From Firmicutes bacterium CAG:95 (GTDB taxonomy: Bacteria; Bacillota; Clostridia; Lachnospirales; Lachnospiraceae): DNA of 6,433 bases. Below, in pieces: positions 5,082 through 6,433 of this stretch. The position numbers and the translations under genes are program-made. Each line of letters opens with the position of its first letter. The stretch's first letter is position 1. The notes beneath the pieces are model-generated. The model ran no database searches. It saw only the letters and a list, made by a program, of their open reading frames with translations, and was not told where the DNA came from. The stretch covers positions 8,975-15,407 of the forward strand of contig FR902973.1 in NCBI GenBank assembly GCA_000438155.1. The letters are read 5' to 3'.

Positions 5082-6433
5082 ATGACACTGAAGGAACTAC
5101 AGATTGGAAAAAGCGCGGTAATTACAAAGGTTGGCGGTGAAGGGGCTTTACGTCAGCACTTTCTTGATATGGGAATGATTCCGGGGGCAGAGGTGACGGT
5201 AGTAAAGCTTGCTCCGATGGGGGATCCGATGGAGGTACAGATTCATGGCTATGAACTGACGCTCCGGCTTGCGGAAGCAGAAGAAATTGAGATTGAACAG
5301 ATCCAGAAAAGAACCAGAGATCATCGGGGAATTGAACAGAGTAAGAATACCGATCATCCTGGACTCGGTGAGAGTGGAAAATATCATTCCAGGGATCATG
5401 AGAATCCGGTTCCGGAAGGGACGATACTGACCTATGCACTCGTCGGTAACCAGAATTGCGGAAAGACGACTTTGTTTAATCAGCTGACAGGAGCAAGACA
5501 GCATGTCGGCAATTTCCCGGGTGTTACCGTTGACCGGAAAGATGGTGTGATCCGGGGATATGAGAATACGGAGGTGACGGATCTTCCGGGAATATATTCG
5601 ATGTCTCCCTATAGCAGTGAGGAGATTGTTTCGAGGAATTTTGTGCTGAATGAAAAGCCGCGTGCTATCATCAATATTGTAGATGCGACCAATATTGAAC
5701 GGAATCTGTATCTTACCATGCAGCTTTTGGAGATGGATATTCCGATGGTTGTTGCTCTTAACATGATGGATGAAGTGGTTGGCAATCAGGGAGCTGTTGA
5801 TGTGAATACCATGGAGGCAATGCTCGGAGTGCCGGTGATTCCGATTTCAGCGGCGAAAAATGAGGGAGTGGACGAGCTGATCCGGCATGCGATCCATATT
5901 GCAAAGTATCAGGAATGTCCGGTGAAACAGGATTTTTGTGACAAAGAGGATCATAACGGAGCGGTGCATCGCTGCATTCATGCCGTGGTTCATCTCATTG
6001 AGGATCATGCAGAGGAGGCGGGAATTCCGGTCCGGTTTGCGGCAACGAAGGTTATTGAAGGTGATCACCTGATTCTTAACCAGCTTAAGCTGGATGAAAA
6101 TGAAACGGAAATGCTGGAGCATATTGTCAGTCAGATGGAAAAGGAACGTGGACTTGACCGCAGCGCTGCAATTGCGGATATGAGATTTGATTTTATTGAG
6201 AGGCTTTGCGAGCAGACGGTCGTAAAGCCCAAGGAGAGTAGGGAGCGTGTCCGCAGTGAGAAGATTGACCGGGTTCTCACCGGTAAATATACTGCCATTC
6301 CCTGTTTTATCGGTATTATGGTGCTTGTATTTTACCTGACCTTTAACGTGATCGGAGCATGGCTTCAGGGGCTGCTGGAATGGGGCATTGATAAGCTCTC
6401 TGTGATTGTGGATGCAGCACTTACCGCCATGAA
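5082..6433 (+). CDS. feoAB: FeoA-FeoB fusion ferrous iron transporter (3' end outside window)
   Basis: The frame is open from 5082 to the window end (450 codons seen). FeoB is the GTP-gated Fe2+ importer of the cytoplasmic membrane; FeoA is a small SH3-like partner, usually a separate protein. Residues 1-75 are FeoA-like (MTLKEL start; FLDMGMIPGAEVTVV, 27-41). A hydrophilic linker (76-115) carries H81, H92, H102 and H106. The FeoB G domain follows: G1 GNQNCGKTT (122-130), G2 in NFPGVTV (144-150), G3 DLPG (167-170), G4 NMMD (227-230), G5 around PISA (254-257). Residues about 275-398 fit the helical GDI region, with C279, C286 and C298, and the first membrane segment is about 404-425. The core Gate/membrane domain lies beyond the window. 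Feo fusions are known in other anaerobes. The promoter palindrome suggests iron-responsive control. Confidence 0.93.
   Translation, partial: MTLKELQIGKSAVITKVGGEGALRQHFLDMGMIPGAEVTVVKLAPMGDPMEVQIHGYELTLRLAEAEEIEIEQIQKRTRDHRGIEQSKNTDHPGLGESGKYHSRDHENPVPEGTILTYALVGNQNCGKTTLFNQLTGARQHVGNFPGVTVDRKDGVIRGYENTEVTDLPGIYSMSPYSSEEIVSRNFVLNEKPRAIINIVDATNIERNLYLTMQLLEMDIPMVVALNMMDEVVGNQGAVDVNTMEAMLGVPVIPISAAKNEGVDELIRHAIHIAKYQECPVKQDFCDKEDHNGAVHRCIHAVVHLIEDHAEEAGIPVRFAATKVIEGDHLILNQLKLDENETEMLEHIVSQMEKERGLDRSAAIADMRFDFIERLCEQTVVKPKESRERVRSEKIDRVLTGKYTAIPCFIGIMVLVFYLTFNVIGAWLQGLLEWGIDKLSVIVDAALTAM

Overview
The window looks like chromosomal DNA from a Gram-positive, anaerobic, glycan-using gut bacterium, most likely Clostridia/Lachnospiraceae. 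The evidence is AGGAG-type ribosome binding sites, consensus sigma-A promoters, a GH2 beta-mannosidase, a fused FeoA-FeoB and the general protein style. This is a judgement from family resemblance, not a search. All intact genes read on the + strand; the only minus-strand coding trace is a decayed fragment.

Layout. Bases 1-863 are the 3' part of a GH2 beta-mannosidase gene. A ZIP-family (GufA/ZupT-like) divalent metal transporter follows at 927-1703. Bases 1704-1946 hold a perfect-consensus promoter, two GTTAG-N6-CTAAC palindromes (one over the predicted transcription start) and a long leader with a 14-bp stem-loop. The leader precedes 1947-2879, the most unusual gene here: a Fur-type winged-helix DNA-binding domain fused to a complete HD-GYP phosphodiesterase domain. 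A clear intrinsic terminator (2929-2961) closes it. A putative esterase (3157-3807) and an EamA/DMT transporter (3804-4703) form a translationally coupled pair ending in a terminator at 4692-4750. On the minus strand at 4756-4887 is a small remnant that reads like the C-terminus of a GH29 alpha-L-fucosidase with an internal deletion. Bases 4983-5066 carry a near-perfect 18-bp palindrome over an extended -10 and a leader hairpin abutting the Shine-Dalgarno. The last gene, from 5082 and cut by the window end, is a FeoA-FeoB fusion for ferrous iron uptake.

How the parts may work together. A ZIP transporter, a Fur-like regulator and FeoAB suggest a metal-homeostasis neighbourhood beside carbohydrate genes. 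The Fur/HD-GYP fusion is the best candidate for something undescribed. It has lost the normal Fur metal-sensing and dimerisation domain and carries in its place a domain whose active site is itself a metal centre. It could couple metal status or cyclic dinucleotide hydrolysis to transcription, perhaps of its own promoter. That coupling is inference; the domain fusion itself is read directly from one uninterrupted frame.
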